From NCBI GenBank assembly GCA_029964075.1, contig CM057130.1, positions 6,138,001-6,202,000 of the forward strand: DNA of 64,000 bases, given 5' to 3'. This document shows positions 23,091-34,350 of this stretch, piece after piece; within the stretch, counting starts at the first letter, position 1, and every line of letters starts with the position of its first letter. This DNA is from Patiria pectinifera. Lineage: Eukaryota; Echinodermata; Asteroidea; Valvatida; Asterinidae. The translations under genes and the position numbers were made by a program. The notes under the pieces were generated by a model, which saw only the letters and a program-made list of their open reading frames with translations, did not search any database and was not told where the DNA came from.

Positions 23091-23206
23091 ACGCAGTGGA
23101 GACTCGAACCGCCAGATTTCCAGTGAATTAAACCAGCCCATGTGATTGACCGATGAGCATAGAAAGCCACCAGACTTCTAGTCTAAAACATCCAGCCACT
23201 CTCCAC
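23091..23206 (-). pseudogene. tRNA-Ser-like relic or SINE head
   Basis: On the minus strand, AGTGGCTGGATG resembles the first tRNA domain. AGACTAGAAGTCT forms an anticodon arm with loop CTAGAAG (anticodon AGA, serine), and GCGGTTCGAGTC is a B box. GTGGAGA and TCTCCAC at the two ends can pair, but the T stem is poor and the region between the anticodon arm and the B box is far longer than a normal variable arm. I read it as a tRNA-derived relic, not a working tRNA. Confidence 0.45.
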
Positions 23207-25800
23207 ATAAAACTGGGACGCTTGGCGGCACTGACAAAAAAAACAACCAAATTAACAAATTGCGTTTGTGCAGCCAGTAGTGAGGAAATAAAAACAGACT
23301 GACAGTTAATAATATATTTGCTAGAGAAAAATCAATATAGAAGGGGGAAGACTGCAAGTCGACATGTATGTTTTAATGGAAGGATCCGCACGTACTTCAC
23401 ATCAATTATTTCACAGGCCATTAAACTCCGCGGTAATTGTGGGGCCGCGGTGCCGGACATACTTGCGAACTCTTGCACATCATAAATTGGTGAACACTGC
23501 GGTCGCCAGCATCTCAACATTTCACAAGTACGCTCACGAACTACGCAAGCATTTTGTGATTTCTCTAGAGGCTACAGCATGGCACAAATCCAAAGGCAGA
23601 CATTTTTCACTAGAATACAAGCATAAGCTGTAATTTAAAAAATTGCAAAACCGATTTACAGTGCATTTCCTTGTCTGTTGGGAATGGAGTGAAGAATCGA
23701 GAAAATCTGTTCTCAAAAGTACATGTGGGACCGGCTCAAAACACCCTGTAGAATTGTCCCATTCAGCAAATTTTATGTATGTGGGAGAGAAAAAAAACAC
23801 CAAAGGTTACAAAAAATGGCTATTGAATCACACAAAATTTGGCCATGGATTTAGCACAGTGCGTGAATTTGGATGCTTGTGGAGGATATATGCTTTAGGG
23901 TTGAAGAGTTTCCTTAGATTTCTGTCAGAAATTCAAATACAGTATCTGGAAAAAGCATTATTTTCAAATGGTGAAGAAAGTTTCGATTCAGACGTCTGGG
24001 TGCAAACAAAGCATGGTTATTGTGAATTTGTACATTTTGACCTATAGATGTGGCATTTTAACATGTATACCAAACAATGTATGTATGTACATGTATGTGT
24101 GCATGTACAGGTGTTAATATGTAAAGAATTTCATCGATATTATTTAATTTGCTTTCCTGGCGTGCCGTAATAAATTGCTTAATGAGGTGCTAAGTGCAAG
24201 TCATTGTAAAGTCCAACAATCGTGTCAACAACCCAATAAGTGTAAGGATTAGTTCATGTATCGCACCCGGTCAACATCACACGTTGATATTTCAGCAGGT
24301 CCTAATCAGGGAACAAGCCTCTTACTGTGGAAACAGTCAGGGAGAGAGAACAAGACCCCTGACTGAGTGATCAATAATTGTTTGGAATCAAGTTTGACCG
24401 AGAAGTGGACAGGCGTGAACTATGATTCAGCAGATTTGGAAATGTCAGCTAGCTGACAAACGCACACTTGTCAACCTGATGGCGTTAACGAGAGTTTGTC
24501 AAGGAAATTGAAATCACGCAAAGCATATTTTCACTCCCTTGTCATTCATGTTTGTCACAGCTTTGTGTCTGATGTAAGACACAAAAACTATACTCAGACT
24601 GAGGGTAGCACTTGTGCTGTCACATTATTTTTTTTATGCACAAGGCAAAATGGGTTCAGGCAAACATAGTTTGAGGAGTACTGTGATAAGCCTTTTTGCT
24701 ACATGGCTGCCACAGTGCAATGTACAATGTACATGATGTAGGATGGTGCTACATACTTGGTTTGGGTAAAGTAATTTACCCAGACCATGTACGCCCTCCT
24801 ACCACATCAGAAGTTTCTCAAAAAGACTAATTGTATGGAATCTTCAGGATAAATAGCACTATACATGTAGCAAATTCAGTGAATTGCGGTGAAGGACTTA
24901 GCCTACATATATTGTAGATATTGTTAATGCACGGTATCCTAACGTGGCGTGGTCCCTAACGTGGCGCACTTTGATTTTTCGCCTCTAGCGCCTTGCTAGA
25001 GTAAAAGTTTTACCTGAAATTTCACAGTAAGTGGCATAGAATTTTTACATTTGCTGAATGTGAAATGCAGCCTGATGTATCATAGACGCAGGTAGCAGCT
25101 AGGTAAACAGGAAGAAGTCTTGGACTCACCACATCCATGTACATGTATGCCAAATGTCCATCGATAACTTAACCCACTTAACCTGTAGACTGCGTATGTA
25201 TTGCCACCAAAAAATATGTAATGCATTGCCCTTTCAGCTTGCCTCCACAAGTGCTACATCATGTGCAGCTCTTGCAGCCATTCTATTCATGTTTGCCACA
25301 TAAAGTCTAATAGCTTGTTTAAGTTTGGCTATAATTTACATGGACAATGTACAAAGTGTATGTGTGGCTGTGTGTCAGGTGTCCTGAATACAGTACAGAG
25401 CTGTACATTGTATACTGTGTAGTACAACTTTTGACCAATCAGGTTTCAGCATTTACATTGTATGTGGGACAGAGCAGATTGTTGGATTTTACATTTGTCA
25501 TGAATTTCAAATTGTCAAGTGACTTAAGGTCAACCTGAAGTACCGTATTTCTGCCTGGAAGCTTTTCATTCTGCAGGAATCCGTTGGGGGATTTTGTGTA
25601 CGTTTAAGAGGTACCGGTAGTCCTCATAAAAAAAAAAAGCAACTCAGGCTTGGAGCCCTGCCTTCATAAATCCACTGAGCAGAATCCTCAAAAATAAAAA
25701 GCTAACAGATCTTGAGGGATTTTGTACATGTAAGAGGGTGAAGGGTTAAGTTATTACTCAGACTTTTGTGCTTGTTTGTCTTGTGGAATGGTAATGATCT
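23207..25800. other. noncoding, nothing recognised
   Basis: Single-copy looking DNA. A GC-richer patch at 23370-23520 contains CCGCGG and GGGGCCGCGG. A 134-codon frame at 23643-24047 (+) has no domain and no splice context. A 12-bp word, CCTAACGTGGCG, is directly repeated at 24938 and 24955. TACATGTA words cluster at 24060-24110. Confidence 0.4.
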
Positions 25801-25801
25801 G

Positions 25802-26310
25802 TGGCATCCATAGAGCTATATTAAATTACTAGAGTGCTTACTTAGTGTACAAAGTAATGCCTGCTGGGCGCATCCATGTTTGTGCACAAACCTATGGAAA
25901 ACTCGAAATTTTGTACGGCTTTTGTACGGATTTTTGCATATCTGCATTTGTATTCCTTACCTGTGCGTTATCGAAGCCAATACGCCCAAAACTGAAACAC
26001 ACAATCAGCAAAATGAGCATGTCATTTTGCTCTACGCAAACAGCGCAACGCGTGCGTGTATTCGCTGCAGATGATTTTTGCCTTCGCGTTTTTTTTAACC
26101 GTGAATGGTGCACTTAAGTTTTTTGCATGTGTTCTACTTGCGCGTTGCATGTAGAGTACACTTTCAAAATTCAATCCATCTAATTTCATTATGTTCTACA
26201 AACACGCACATGAATTCAAAATGTCTGCGCCCAGGACGGCTTCAAAGCGTCTCCGCGTGCAGAATGGCGAGTTAGCGCTCTAGTAATTCAATATAGCTCT
26301 ATGGTGGCAT
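25802..26310. mobile_element. MITE with 30-bp TIRs and 6-bp TSD
   Basis: The left terminal repeat 25808-25837 (CCATAGAGCTATATTAAATT...) matches the reverse complement of 26275-26304 at 28 of 30 positions. Outside it, TGGCAT is directly repeated at 25802-25807 and 26305-26310, a perfect 6-bp target duplication. The 497-bp interior is GC-richer, with CpG-rich words (GCGCAACGCGTGCGTG), and has frames of 64-90 codons without a transposase motif. The good target duplication suggests fairly recent insertion. Confidence 0.9.
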
Positions 26311-28620
26311 CACAGGAATTACTTTCTACATACCAGTACTACCGGTAGTAGTGTAGTTGTACTAGTTGAATCGACTCTTCCTACATGTAACTCCGGTTAT
26401 GTTTGTATGGATCTGCAGGTTATTATAACCTGCATGTAACATTTGAAAATCTCTCCAAAATTATTATTTAATGAAGAATATTTTTTCTGCCCCAATTGCC
26501 CTTTACAGTGATGGTATATTACATAAAAAATGTACGTGTACGTCTCTTTAACCTACATGTATAGGATAAATGCCACATGAATGTCAAAAGAAAACAATCA
26601 ATATTGCCAAGTGTTAAATGATATACAGTGACAAACCTCAAAATCCAATTTAAATCCTCGGTGTTGCGTTTCCAGGCTGTTTATTTTGTACAGCTCTCTG
26701 GATAATATGCACACGAGCTCTCTCCCGTTTGATATTATAACAACCCACAAAGCTCGGACAAAGAGTGTGTTTGAATAAATTCATCAATATGCACAGTGTT
26801 GTCAAAATCGAACAAGAGCAAACATGTAGTTTTGCAAATATCACGACTGGATGGGGTATGCATGGATGTAACCAAACTACTGCATGCATTGGCACATTTA
26901 AAGTTGAGTTTGTTTTCGACATGCCTATATTTGAACACGAATAATTTAAAAGATCTTTTAGATATCAAACCAGTACTCGCCAGAGACAAAGTTAAGATTC
27001 CAAGCTTTAAAATGGTATAAAAATAATGGCGGTACGTGTTTTCATGCCGACGCTAGAGCCTCATAAGAAAAAAGTTGCGGGTATTTTGGGACGCGCTGTA
27101 CATGTACATGTAAATGTAGATACTGCAAAAAAAAAACACATTTGATATGAAAGTAGTCGTGAGAAGGAGACCACCATGTTAAAAATTTCTGCTGCTCTTC
27201 TCAAATGTTACCTGTTTACTGCCTGTTTTCACATTGTCATCACATTGTACAAAAACTTCTTTCATTGGTAACATTTCTGATAACTGAGCGTTTGCGTACA
27301 TGATGCGAAACACCGAATGGTCGGTTAACAGTGACGGGTAGCTAAATGTATGCGTTCACATGTCCGTTCTGGTGCAAAACCTCTCTAATGATGAACATTA
27401 AATAAACCCAACTGCTGTCCTTTTTTCAGCTTGCTGTAGCTGGAAATAATAATAATGTTTGTAGATAAATCTATTTTTATATTTTTTATATCCCTTTTGG
27501 CATTCTCTTTCCATCTGTACAGTGTAGACAGTCTGTACTGTTCTCATGTTATTTTGTCCTTCAGAAAGATTGTGGTAGGATTGAAACATAAAGCCGTCTG
27601 TGTTTAAATTACTGTTTGTACATGTACCTTTTTTTTAGAGAGAGCTCACAAAAACACATCAAGAGTGCAGATTTTATCCTTTTTTCTGTCCTCTTTAAGG
27701 CATCCAGATAAAGTTTCCATGGATAAACATCTATAAGATGGATAGTAATGCTTAATTGTGTCCGTCTGTCTGCCGTCTATGTGGGTGTATCTTGATGTCA
27801 TTTCTGTCCAGGCTCGTGTGTCTCATTTTCAGGCTTCCTGTCCTTTTTTTATCCCTGCCACATCCCAGAGATCCACCTGCTGTCTTCTCTTTCTAGGTCG
27901 GCATGTAACTGTTTCTTTCTTGCCTCCAAGGGCCGCAAAGTCGGCTCCCTTCCCGGCAGGAAATTGACGGAAAAGCCTGAAAAGACTTGCGGGGAATGGA
28001 TCTCCGGTCTACAGTCTAGTCCGTGCCCTCCCTTCACATCGGGACTTCCACAAAAGGATCGCCTGCATTCCACTCAGGAATTGTCCACGCCGCCCGAATG
28101 GTGTTGATTTATTGGCAAAAGAATATGGAGCCTCCCTCTCAAAAGATTCCCGAAACTCGAACATGCAATATGAGAAAGCAATATCGTGACGGCGGTCACG
28201 GCACTGGTTCTTGATATTGTGTTGTTAAAAAGTCCATGTGTGCAAGTGTGTGTATGTTTAGCTGCGACATGTATTCGAGGCAAGCAGTAACATTTGTGAC
28301 ATTTTGCCTAGCCTTTGATTAAACTGGGCTCACAGCTCAATAACAAATGTGACGTCTCGCCACTCTACATGTGTGCGTAGTTGAAAACAAAAAAGAGGTC
28401 TTGTTATTTCCATGACTTCGAGTAAAAATGTTTTTGTGTGTACAGTTTCCCAAAGCTCAGTTCCAGGGGATGGTAAGCTTTTTGAGAATTAAAAAAAAAA
28501 CCTGTCAACATGACAGGCCATGGGGACTCTACATGTAGCTCTACAATGTGAGGGTAAATTACATTAAAGACAGTGAAGACAAGACTCCCTAGATGGCACA
28601 ATGAACAAAATATCAGCCTT
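26311..28620. other. noncoding, GC-richer part at 27750-28210
   Basis: No recognisable gene. The part 27750-28210 has higher GC and CpG, with an inverted word pair (GCGGTCACGGC) near 28195 and frames up to 74 codons without domains. It could be regulatory. The rest is AT-rich. Confidence 0.35.
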
Positions 28621-28624
28621 TCTT

Positions 28625-28745
28625 AGCTTATACGGTGTGGGAGCTAGGCCAACTTGTGAGGGTTCATTCCAATCAACATGGTGCACCAGTTGGGATTCGA
28701 ACCCAGTTCAGTTTGAATGTTGAAGGCAGGAAAAGTACATACTGT
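28625..28745 (-). repeat. possible SINE fragment with B box
   Basis: On the minus strand GGGTTCGAATCCCAACTGG is a good tRNA B box with a pairing T stem (TGGG/CCCA), but no A box is found at the proper distance. Probably a truncated tRNA-derived SINE in the same orientation as the one at 1888-2118. Confidence 0.35.
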
Positions 28746-28776
28746 ACATGTACTTTCTGCTGTCCACAAAGCATCT

Positions 28777-28846
28777 TTAGCCCTAACAGTCCTGAATCCT
28801 CCAATTTTAATACGATTTTGCACACCCCCTAGGGAGTTAGGGTTAA
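28777..28846. mobile_element. very short piggyBac-like remnant
   Basis: TTAGCCCTAAC at the left and GTTAGGG plus TTAA at the right enclose about 50 bp. The ends resemble those of the element at 21924-22129. Only 7 bp of the inverted repeat is kept and the left TTAA is mutated, so this is tentative. Confidence 0.25.
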
Positions 28847-28947
28847 TCGCTCAACATGTGAGTAGTTCCCACATTTACGGAACAAGATTGTGTGCATCAT
28901 TGTGCGTGTACGTCATTGATGCTCAAAAACTTCACTTGCATGGTTTT

Positions 28948-29060
28948 CATCATCATCATCATCATCATTGGGCGGCCGCAGCCGAGATGGATGCAACCAA
29001 ACTCTTCCAGGTTTTCAGTTCAGAAAAGTGTGTTTGTGAAATGATTCGGTTTGTTTGGCA
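28948..29060 (-). pseudogene. RTE-like LINE 3' end with ATG-repeat tail
   Basis: The minus strand encodes ...LKTWKSLVASISAAAAQ and a stop (complement at 28966-28968), followed by a seven-unit ATG/TGA tail (28948-28968). The W-K-x-L-V ending and a trinucleotide tail are typical of the last part of RTE/BovB-type LINE ORFs, like the fragment at 11531-11640. On the plus strand the same DNA looks like seven histidine codons next to a GCGGCCGC site, which is coincidental. Confidence 0.55.
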
Positions 29061-29083
29061 TCAGTCACCAAGCACTTTTCTAT

Positions 29084-29559
29084 AGGTGCGCATCAAGCAT
29101 TACCGGGTGGTGCTGAATTTGTAACAAGGCAAGAAAATTAGGAAGCAAAATCAGAAAAGGTTAATATTGTTGATTGTTAATTTGTCACAGTGTCACAAAG
29201 TCTTGGATAATAGAAAATTTGGAGTTGGTGATCATCAAAAGTTTGTGGGGGCCTATTCTAACTCGCCCAGATACTCTAGAATTCATCAATGGGTTGAAGG
29301 ATTTTGCAGGATTGAGGAAGGTAGAGCCTTTTGGATGTGCTTTTAAAGAATAGAAAAATACATGCCTTTGGCTTCACAGACAGTGGTGGCTTGTGGAGAT
29401 TTGTAAAGTTTTTTAGTTGCTTTGCCTTATGGGGTAGGGTTCGATGTTAAGGTTTGGCTCCTGCCTTGAAAAAGACTCATTATCAAATCAGGAGAGCACT
29501 GTTCAGACGGGCTTTTCATCTGCTGAATTCCCCAGACATGGACTGGAATAAAAAATTTG
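29084..29559. other. noncoding, nothing recognised
   Basis: AT-rich, no features seen. Confidence 0.45.
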
Positions 29560-30120
29560 TCTGCATTTTGTGGACATTATCTGTCCCACTCGTACGCAAG
29601 ACGTGAGTCCTGTACCATTCAAAGCACATCTTGGCTCATATGGGATTAAATCCTGATCGACCTTAACGTCATATCATATGCGACGGGGCATATTGCCATC
29701 AAAAGGCGCACGCACGTACGCAAACACGTCAAGCTCTCCAAGTAGAGTCCATTAACAGAGCCGCACTGTTAATTTTGTCAGTTGCTCCACCGAAATGAAA
29801 TTTCGCGATAATTGAATGCCCCGGTTTTTTTTTTGTTTTTTTTTTAAATCAATTGGAGGTGGAAGTCCATTTGCATGCGTGTCTCCCGTCAGCGAACGTG
29901 CGAAGGTCACTCATCTGATGAGGGCACTGAGTTTGCTTCCCCGGTAAATTGAGACGTTCATGTATGTAGAGGGCCTTGAAGAGGAATTTGCCATCGCTAA
30001 CGAGAGGAATAATTTGAGAGGACTGATTGGGAAGACCAGTAGAGACTACTTGAACAAAGTCATCGAGGACGTCATGAATGTTAAATGCTGGTGATATTGT
30101 TTTTAAAGCCATGATGTCGA
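29560..30120. promoter_or_regulatory. GC-richer island, candidate enhancer or exon
   Basis: Non-repetitive, CpG-containing DNA with an octamer-like ATTTGCAT at 29870-29877 and TGACGTCATG-like words near 30065. A minus-strand frame (30112-29849, 87 codons) begins in good ATG context and has a fairly protein-like composition (MALKTISPAFNIHDVLDDF...). I recognise no family and see no clear splice sites. Regulatory DNA is as likely as a single exon. Confidence 0.25.
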
Positions 30121-30721
30121 CTTGATTATTTTCTGAAGTATTGGCTTACATCTTATTGAAAAGCAAATCAAAATCCAAAACGCATTCAATTTCTGAATTG
30201 GTAAATTATCATTTCAGTGCTTAAATATATAATACACAGTTTGAACTGTGTAAGTTGTTCTTGGCCTCACATTTCTAGGTGCCCCTTTAAAAACCTAAAC
30301 AAAATAATAGTAAACAAACAGTAAAAAAAGTGGAGGGAAAAGGAAGTAAAAGAATATGAGTGGAAAATATAAATAAATTTCAAGTCACAGTATTATTATT
30401 AACAGAAAGCTGCTGTACAAAGTTTTATAAAAAAAGGAATCAAAAAGATTTTTAAAAATGTTTAAATTGCTCGAGACTGATGAAATAGGCGAAAAATAAA
30501 TACATGTAACTTTATCATTGTTCATAACAAAGGGGCCAACAGTTGGCATTTGTGTATATTATTATATATATTCCAACAACATGAACAAAATAGTAGAAAT
30601 GAAATTAAAAAAAAAGTAATCAAAAAGGATTAAATAAATAGAACCAGAAAACAAAACAAACTTAAAGAAAGGATAAACAAATGACAGGATTAATTTCCCT
30701 CATTCAAATACAAAACAATTT
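30121..30721. other. very AT-rich noncoding
   Basis: Long A-rich stretches (30285-30680). No element ends recognised. Confidence 0.5.
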
Positions 30722-31074
30722 GCTCATTGAGACCATTTGTGAGAAAAGTTTGCTCATTTGGCTTACTGCCATGTGCTGACACAAGAACAAATCACTAAAG
30801 AAAAGAAAGTTATATAAATCACAGCAAACTATCCAAAATGGCAACATTTTGTGCATAAACTACAATGTAGTTGTAACATTGAGGTTTTTGCCTGAAATGA
30901 CATCAAACTTTTGCTCATGAATATGGAAATTGCATTAGCTTAAAAACCAAAACGGCACCATGCAAAATACCCTTGAAAATGGCAAAATGAAAAATGAAAA
31001 TAAGGTTAAATGGGACACAAAGGTGCATTTTCAAGGATTGCATTAAAAGAAATTACATTTCATGGGCCCTTTAA
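30722..31074 (+). mobile_element. TTAA MITE family 2, truncated copy B
   Basis: From GAGAAAAGTTTGCTCATT (about 30739) to CATGGGCCCTTTAA (31074) it follows 6200-6538 base for base, with moderate divergence. The left ~200 bp and the left terminal repeat are missing. Same orientation as copy A. Confidence 0.85.
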
Positions 31075-31794
31075 GTATTAAAGACTTTTAAGGGGGAACC
31101 TGGGGACATTTTGATGAGGTTGGTACCGGTATAAGACCCATCCCAATGACGAGTTATCCGTAATGACATGTTTGCCTTCGTATTACGATAAAACAAGAAT
31201 GTGCGTGATTACATGCCCCAGTGAAGATTGTTTTTTACGTGAGGAACGGGGACAGAGCTGTGTTTGGATATTGATGAGTCCATCAGCAGATGATTGATGG
31301 AGCATGAAATCAGGCTTGTCATTTTGTAGTAAACAGAAATTTTGGATTTTCCACTTCACGAATCTGCATTTAGCAGGGTGATGCTTTTTACAGATTTTAA
31401 AGGGGCATGTCTTTGTTCATGAGAACTTTTCCGGTGGTTAATTCCCAATATTTAGCTGTTATCAATAAAGGGGTTATGCCTAAACATTCAATTGAGGGCT
31501 GTCACTAATAGTGCTGGGTTGGCACAATTATGACAACCGTACACAGCACAGGTAGTGACCAGTATGCCATTTGATAAAGAATTTGCATTTATTTTACATG
31601 AAATATTATAAGCCCTACTGTCTAGTTTACAACGCACGATCTGGTTACTGACCAAACACTTGGCTACTGCAATGATGGCTGATCATGGGGAAATTGGATG
31701 GTCAGGTACATCTTCATGTACTTTGACATCATTTTAGATCGGAACATATTGGAAAAGAAATTCTGGGGTTATGAAAAAAAATTGAGCGGAGTAT
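31075..31794. other. noncoding, nothing recognised
   Basis: Single-copy looking DNA. Confidence 0.45.
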
Positions 31795-31852
31795 GATTTG
31801 GACCTCCAACCTCAAAACACTCTGCCAGTGCTCTACCCACCCCCCTTTTTTT
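31795..31852 (-). repeat. tRNA-like SINE head fragment
   Basis: On the minus strand GTGGGTAGAGCACTGGCAGAG followed by GAGGTTGGAGGTCCAAATCA resembles the D-arm to T-arm part of a tRNA-derived SINE, with a decayed B box. Confidence 0.35.
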
Positions 31853-31934
31853 CTCACGTGACTGGTCCGTCTCCTAATGATCTGTGCATGAGCATGTGCA
31901 ATATCACCAATGAGTCTGTATTTCATAAAACCTA

Positions 31935-32068
31935 AATTCACCGGCGCTGCACCGGCACTAGCTGGGGAGTAACCGGCGATAGACTATGATCCCGTCCAGG
32001 TGTAATAGAAATATTCTCAGTCGTTTCATGCTACTGAAACCAGAGATAAACGCCGGCCTGATGGGCCA
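31935..32068 (+). repeat. SINE body, truncated copy
   Basis: CACTAGCTGGGGAGTAACCGG and GAGATAAACGCCGGCCTGATGGGCC match the body of the SINE at 1888-2118 (inverted relative to it). About 45 bp is inserted between the shared blocks and no tRNA head is attached. A headless copy of the same family. Confidence 0.65.
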
Positions 32069-33644
32069 CATTGGGATGTGACAGACTTTACTTATAGAGA
32101 AGTACATTTTCCTTGACTGAGACAAATGTCAAAGTGTATTGTGATATCGAACATTTTCCACTCTGAGTGAGTCCATGAGTCTTCATGGTAGATGTCACAA
32201 AAACATTTCGGTGTGTCTGATCAAATTCCCCATGGTTGAAAAACACTCCCCGGGCAGCATCCCATTGTGTGAGATGCGCGGATGCGTTATCATCTACATA
32301 ATATGTAGAAGCATGTACTAAACACTGGTAAATGTAACGCTAGATTTATTGGCCACTCCTGAAGTAACGACATAACTAGATCATGGGAGTCACGTAAGAT
32401 GCGCACATGCAAGGCAGCACCAATGCAAGATATACGCACGCCATACACTCAAGACAAAATCTTAAGTTACAAATGTCAGACTGTCACATTTATACGGCTC
32501 GTAGGTATCGGGAGTAGAAATTTACGAGGCCGCCTGCGACATCTGATCGTAAAAAGCAAAAAGTAATAAAACTGTGAAATGGTGTTCACCTTGGAAATGA
32601 CATGCTCTCTCTTCTCTGATCAACGGGAAGTTGGTTTCAGAGTGTACCGGTTTTCTGACTTATCAATCAGTCTTAATGTACTGGGTCTGACTTGACATTT
32701 ATTCATTTTGTGCAACATTACCCCCAAAACCCAAATGGTTTGCATATTGACCAAATGAATTTTAGTCACTTGAAGTGAAGCTGAAATTGGCTTATTTTTT
32801 CTTTATCTGCACAGCGTCTTCTTGATATCTGATGACATGTTTGTGCATGAACTTCACCATTTTTCTCCATGACTCACTTGTCAATCCATTACACTAGCCA
32901 TAACTCTACATAACATGTACATGGGAAATGTCTTCCCATGAACATTGTACTTTCAGTTACAGTAGAGGGTCCAAGATCTTCCACATTCCTAGCCAGTCAT
33001 AAAATTTTCAGTAATCTGTCATGCTTCCTCTAATCATCTGTGGACTCCGTTTGTGAACAATAGATGGCTTTTTGGCTTTTACCACTTCTGAAAGCTCAGG
33101 AGGAGGGGGGTTTGCAGATTGGCAGATATTGCAGCAGGCTAGAGATTTTAAAAGCGAAATCGGGACGTTGGTAGAAGCAAAATCGGGACGGCGAAATTGG
33201 CCTGTCGGAAAAATCGTGTGTCCATCGGCAAATTTGCAGGGATGAAGAGCGCCACCTATGCTAGTTCACATGATTGTCTGCTTACAGCAGTGCCTCTATG
33301 GTGCGTTCCCTCCTCCTCACCCCCCACCCCCACCCCATCACCCCCACCCCATCACCCCCAACCCTCTGTTCGATTGTGCGGAGGGCGGAGGGCCGGGCAA
33401 TAATCCTGTCTGTTCGATCCACCACAGATGGTCTGTGAATTTATAAGCAAGACGTAAATTCTATTCTAAACCCTGCAGGTATTTTGTCCCAAATCAATGA
33501 CTATTGTATTGTGCATGATGAGTACGGCAGATCCTTTCAATTTACAATTTAAATTTATACAGACACTGCCCATCTAGTGAGTTGGTTTTTTTTTTTCCCT
33601 TCAGGCCATACAACTGTAGTACATGTAATTGACTTTCACACCTG
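32069..33644. other. noncoding, minor repeats
   Basis: No gene. The patch 32260-32560 is GC/CpG-richer and may be regulatory. At 33154-33200 an AAATCGGGACG word is tandemly repeated at 23-bp spacing. A C-rich (CCCCAACC-type) low-complexity run lies at 33310-33365. Confidence 0.4.
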
Positions 33645-33731
33645 ACTGTGCATGTTGCAAAACCTCATGATACTGGGTCTGAATCATGAGGTTTTTGCTG
33701 TTTTGACTTAACTCATGGTTTCATGCACAGT
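33645..33731. repeat. nested hairpin, 87 bp
   Basis: Outer arms ACTGTGCATG (33645-33654) and CATGCACAGT (33722-33731) are perfect. Inside, GCAAAACCTCATGAT (33657-33671) pairs with ATCATGAGGTTTTTGC (33683-33698) with one bulge around an 11-nt loop. It could be a tiny palindromic element or a folded RNA. The inner stem is shorter than a typical animal miRNA precursor. Confidence 0.6.
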
Positions 33732-34163
33732 ACCTCTAGATATAAATTTCAATTTATATGTATTGTGTGATCCTTGGAACCTTTTTCTCTTATTTCCAGA
33801 GACTGAATCATGCAAGCACCGGATGATTTTTGAATTGAATGCTTTGAAAAAGAATCACTCAAGTTGATACGCGAGTGAAAAAAAATGGATCTATTGGGTG
33901 AATTTCAATCTAGTGCCTAAAATTTCAATAGGATGGAGTGAGGTTTCACTCAAAAAGAAGGCAATTTCACTCTTGCTAGAGTGGTTAAGGGTTGGTCTAT
34001 GGGAATGCATCCTTTTCTGGTTATAAGGCAAAGAAATGTACGTGTTAATGTTTCAGGGAGTATATTGCTTGATATTTATTATTGGTGGGATAGAAAATAT
34101 CAATCATTTCTTCATTCTTTGAGGTATTTTTTATGTATTGCTTTATTTGTGTGTATGTGTGCA

Positions 34164-34350
34164 TTTGTTTATGGTGTAAATCGAGGACAAGCGTGCAACA
34201 TCATCGATGAATCGAGGTCAGAAACCGAATAGATGACTCCTCGATTGGAAAACGTGTACAAAACCAATGAGAGCTGTTGCGAAAAAGAGTACAAATAAAG
34301 GAAAAGGGAAGAGGAACAAAAGAAAATCCTCGATTGACACCATAAACAAA
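34164..34350. mobile_element. inverted-repeat element with AATCGAGG motifs
   Basis: TTTGTTTATGGTGTAAATCG... (34164-34187) matches the reverse complement of 34327-34350 at 23 of 24 positions, bounding 187 bp. Inside and beside it the motif AATYGRGG recurs in both orientations (34179, 34210, 34239, 34328, then 34395, 34413, 34430, 34514). The same FVYGVNRG peptide appears in opposite frames only because the arms mirror each other. No target duplication was recognised. Confidence 0.65.

Noticed and set aside
23643..24047. 134-codon frame on the plus strand.
   Set aside because: No motif, no biased codon use and no splice or promoter context. It is compatible with a chance frame.
28948..28985. 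Seven histidine codons followed by a GCGGCCGC site, looking like a cloning-vector tag.
   Set aside because: The minus strand reads as a LINE RT C-terminus running into its ATG-repeat tail, and both flanks are ordinary host-like DNA. Vector origin is not needed.
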